Positions 62,545 through 64,000 of a stretch of 64,000 nucleotides of DNA are shown piece by piece. Where the stretch lies: NCBI RefSeq assembly GCF_016745095.1, contig NZ_CP067087.1:1414501-1478500 (forward strand), given 5' to 3'. Numbering within the stretch: position 1 is the stretch's first letter; every line of letters starts with the position of its first letter. The position numbers and the translations under genes are program-made. The stretch is from Croceicoccus sp. YJ47 (GTDB taxonomy: Bacteria; Pseudomonadota; Alphaproteobacteria; Sphingomonadales; Sphingomonadaceae). Under the pieces are notes generated by a model. The model saw only the letters and a list, made by a program, of their open reading frames with translations. It was not told the DNA's origin and searched no databases.

Positions 62545-62717
62545 TCCTTCGATCCCTTCTTCTGCCGACCCTGCCGCCGCTATTGCGCCCATACCCCTGC
62601 GGCGCAAGATAGGACCTTCGCCCGGCGGTGCAATGGCGCGATGACGGACATCGCGGCACCGATCTTAACGCAGCGTGGCCGGAACGAATTGCCCGGCCGG
62701 TCCATTTCCATCGGACC

Positions 62718-63773
62718 ATGCCCGCCGCCTTGCCCACATCCGTATCAAGTGCCGAGCCGGCCCGCCCGTTCGGGTGGATCCGCGCCGAACCGTGGGGCAT
62801 TCACGTCGTGCCCTGCGATGCCTGGGTCGACCCCGCGCGCGAGGTCGCGACCGCTCTCGTCACCCATGGCCATGCCGATCATGCGCGCGGCGGGCACGGG
62901 CGGGTGTTCGCAACGCCGGAAACGCTGGCGATCATGCAATTGCGTTACGGCGTGGGGGCGGATGGCGGCAGCGAAGGTGTGCCGGTCCCCTTGCGCGAAC
63001 CGGTCGATCTGGGTTGCGGCGTGACGGCGACTTATTTTCCGGCGGGGCACGTGCTCGGCTCGGCGCAGATCCTGCTCGAACATAGGGGCGAACGGGTGGT
63101 GGTGACGGGCGATTACAAGCGCCGCGCCGATCCGACCTGCGAATTGTTCGAGGTGGTGCCCTGCGACATCTTCATTACCGAGGCGACATTCGGCCTGCCC
63201 GTTTTCACCCATCCGCCCATTGGCGGCGAGATCGCCAAATTGCGCGATGCGCTGGCCGCCAATCCGGACCGCTGCGTCGCGGTGGGCGCCTACGCGCTGG
63301 GCAAGGCGCAGCGCGTGATCGCCGAATTGCGCGCGGCGGGCCATGACGATCCGATCTACCTGCACGGTGCGCTCGAAAAAATGTGCGCGCTTTACGAAGA
63401 GCACGGCGTGAATCTCGGCGAATTGCGGCCCGCCACCGGCGCGACGAAGGACGCCATGCGCGGGGCGATCGTCGTGTGTCCGCCCGCCGCGCTGAACGAC
63501 CGGTGGAGCCGCCGCCTGCCCGATCCGATCACCGCGATGGCATCGGGATGGATGCGGGTGCGGCAACGCGCGCGGCAGCGCAATGTCGAATTGCCGCTTA
63601 TCATTTCGGACCATGCCGACTGGAACGAACTGACCGCGACGATTACGGAGGTGAACCCGCGCGAAAGCTGGATCACCCACGGGCGGGAGGAAGCGTTGCT
63701 GCGCTGGTGCCAGCTGCATCAGCGGCGCGCACGGGCGCTCGCCATGGTGGGATACGAGGACGAGGATGACTGA
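62718..63773 (+). CDS. Ligase-associated DNA exonuclease (metallo-beta-lactamase fold)
   Basis: A 351-aa member of the MBL/beta-CASP group linked to ATP-dependent DNA ligases. The metal motif is HGHADHARGG (near 50); GHVLGSAQILLEH and VVTGDYKRRADP follow, then DHADWNEL and the C-terminal SWITHGREEALL. The start is ATG 62718 (MPAALPTSVS). The ligase gene starts 18 bp downstream. In known cassettes, exonuclease, ligase, Lhr-type helicase and phosphoesterase act together in DNA repair. Confidence 0.9.
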   Translation: MPAALPTSVSSAEPARPFGWIRAEPWGIHVVPCDAWVDPAREVATALVTHGHADHARGGHGRVFATPETLAIMQLRYGVGADGGSEGVPVPLREPVDLGCGVTATYFPAGHVLGSAQILLEHRGERVVVTGDYKRRADPTCELFEVVPCDIFITEATFGLPVFTHPPIGGEIAKLRDALAANPDRCVAVGAYALGKAQRVIAELRAAGHDDPIYLHGALEKMCALYEEHGVNLGELRPATGATKDAMRGAIVVCPPAALNDRWSRRLPDPITAMASGWMRVRQRARQRNVELPLIISDHADWNELTATITEVNPRESWITHGREEALLRWCQLHQRRARALAMVGYEDEDD

Positions 63774-63791
63774 GCGCGGGGCGATCCGCTG

Positions 63792-64000
63792 ATGCGCGCG
63801 TTTTCCATCCTCATGGACCGGCTGACCTATACCAATGGCCGCAACATGAAGCTGTCGCTGATCGCGGATTATTTGCGCGATACGCCGGACCCCGATCGCG
63901 GCTGGGCGCTTGCCGCCTTGACCGATGCGCTCGACTTTCCGGCGGTGAAGAGCAGCACGGTGCGAAAACTGCTGACCGAGCGGGTGGACCCGGTGCTCTA
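63792..64000 (+). CDS. ATP-dependent DNA ligase, N-terminus (cut by window edge)
   Basis: The frame is open from ATG 63792 to the edge (69 codons and 2 bases). The visible N-terminus MRAFSILMDRLTYTNG, then KLSLIADYLRDTPDPDRGWALAALT and FPAVKSSTVRKLLTERVDPVL, is the adapter region of ligases paired with the exonuclease upstream. The catalytic Lys motif lies beyond the window. It starts 18 bp after the exonuclease stop. Confidence 0.87.
   Translation, partial: MRAFSILMDRLTYTNGRNMKLSLIADYLRDTPDPDRGWALAALTDALDFPAVKSSTVRKLLTERVDPVL

Noticed and set aside
1-64000. CRISPR arrays, tRNA or rRNA genes, insertion sequences, prophage
   Set aside because: No regular repeats, transposase-like proteins or tRNA-like cloverleaf sequences were seen; most gaps are short.

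Overview
The window is GC-rich chromosomal DNA, almost fully coding, from an alphaproteobacterium. The best fit is Sphingomonadales (an Erythrobacteraceae- or Sphingomonadaceae-type genome). The reasons are a TonB-dependent receptor beside beta-oxidation genes, many acyl-CoA dehydrogenases, a spinster-type MFS transporter, an UrcA-family protein, a DUF2497 (PopZ-like) protein, an S9 with an acidic N-terminal extension, and frequent TTG/GTG starts. I saw no rRNA, tRNA, CRISPR array, insertion sequence or phage gene.

1-38 kb is dominated by CoA-thioester and aldehyde catabolism. It holds a CoA ligase (cut by the left edge), a fadB plus two acyl-CoA dehydrogenases operon, a convergent operon of three acyl-CoA dehydrogenases and a thiolase, an alcohol/aldehyde dehydrogenase pair, an acyl-CoA thioesterase plus a frameshifted glutathione transferase, a TonB-dependent receptor followed by a thiolase with an internal amber codon, a double-domain TetR regulator, a GPH-type MFS transporter, a spinster MFS transporter overlapping glutaryl-CoA dehydrogenase, and later a nitronate monooxygenase, mmsA, a gabD-like dehydrogenase and an enoyl-CoA hydratase. 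Together these could import a hydrophobic or acidic substrate, activate it with CoA, shorten it by beta-oxidation and finish branched or dicarboxylic fragments. The substrate cannot be read from the sequence.

Embedded at 27.1-31.0 kb is the most striking element: five tightly overlapping genes encoding RsbR, RsbS and RsbT homologues, an RsbT-like ATPase fused to an RsbX/SpoIIE-type phosphatase, and an RsbT-like ATPase fused to a HisKA_2 histidine kinase. This is a stressosome-type partner-switching module whose last gene suggests output into a two-component pathway.

38-64 kb is mostly housekeeping: uppP, psd (at 33 kb), an ABC-2 exporter pair, a GH15 glucanohydrolase, rplM-rpsI, phosphoesterase and lipid-kinase-like genes, a LytS/LytTR two-component pair, class I fumarase, a pcm-like methyltransferase plus tolC, a PopZ-like gene plus a thioredoxin-like ferredoxin, CBS, IscA-type and xthA genes, a SleB-type wall hydrolase, ptsN, long hpf, dnaQ, an EF-hand lipoprotein, and the start of a ligase-associated DNA repair cassette that runs off the right edge.
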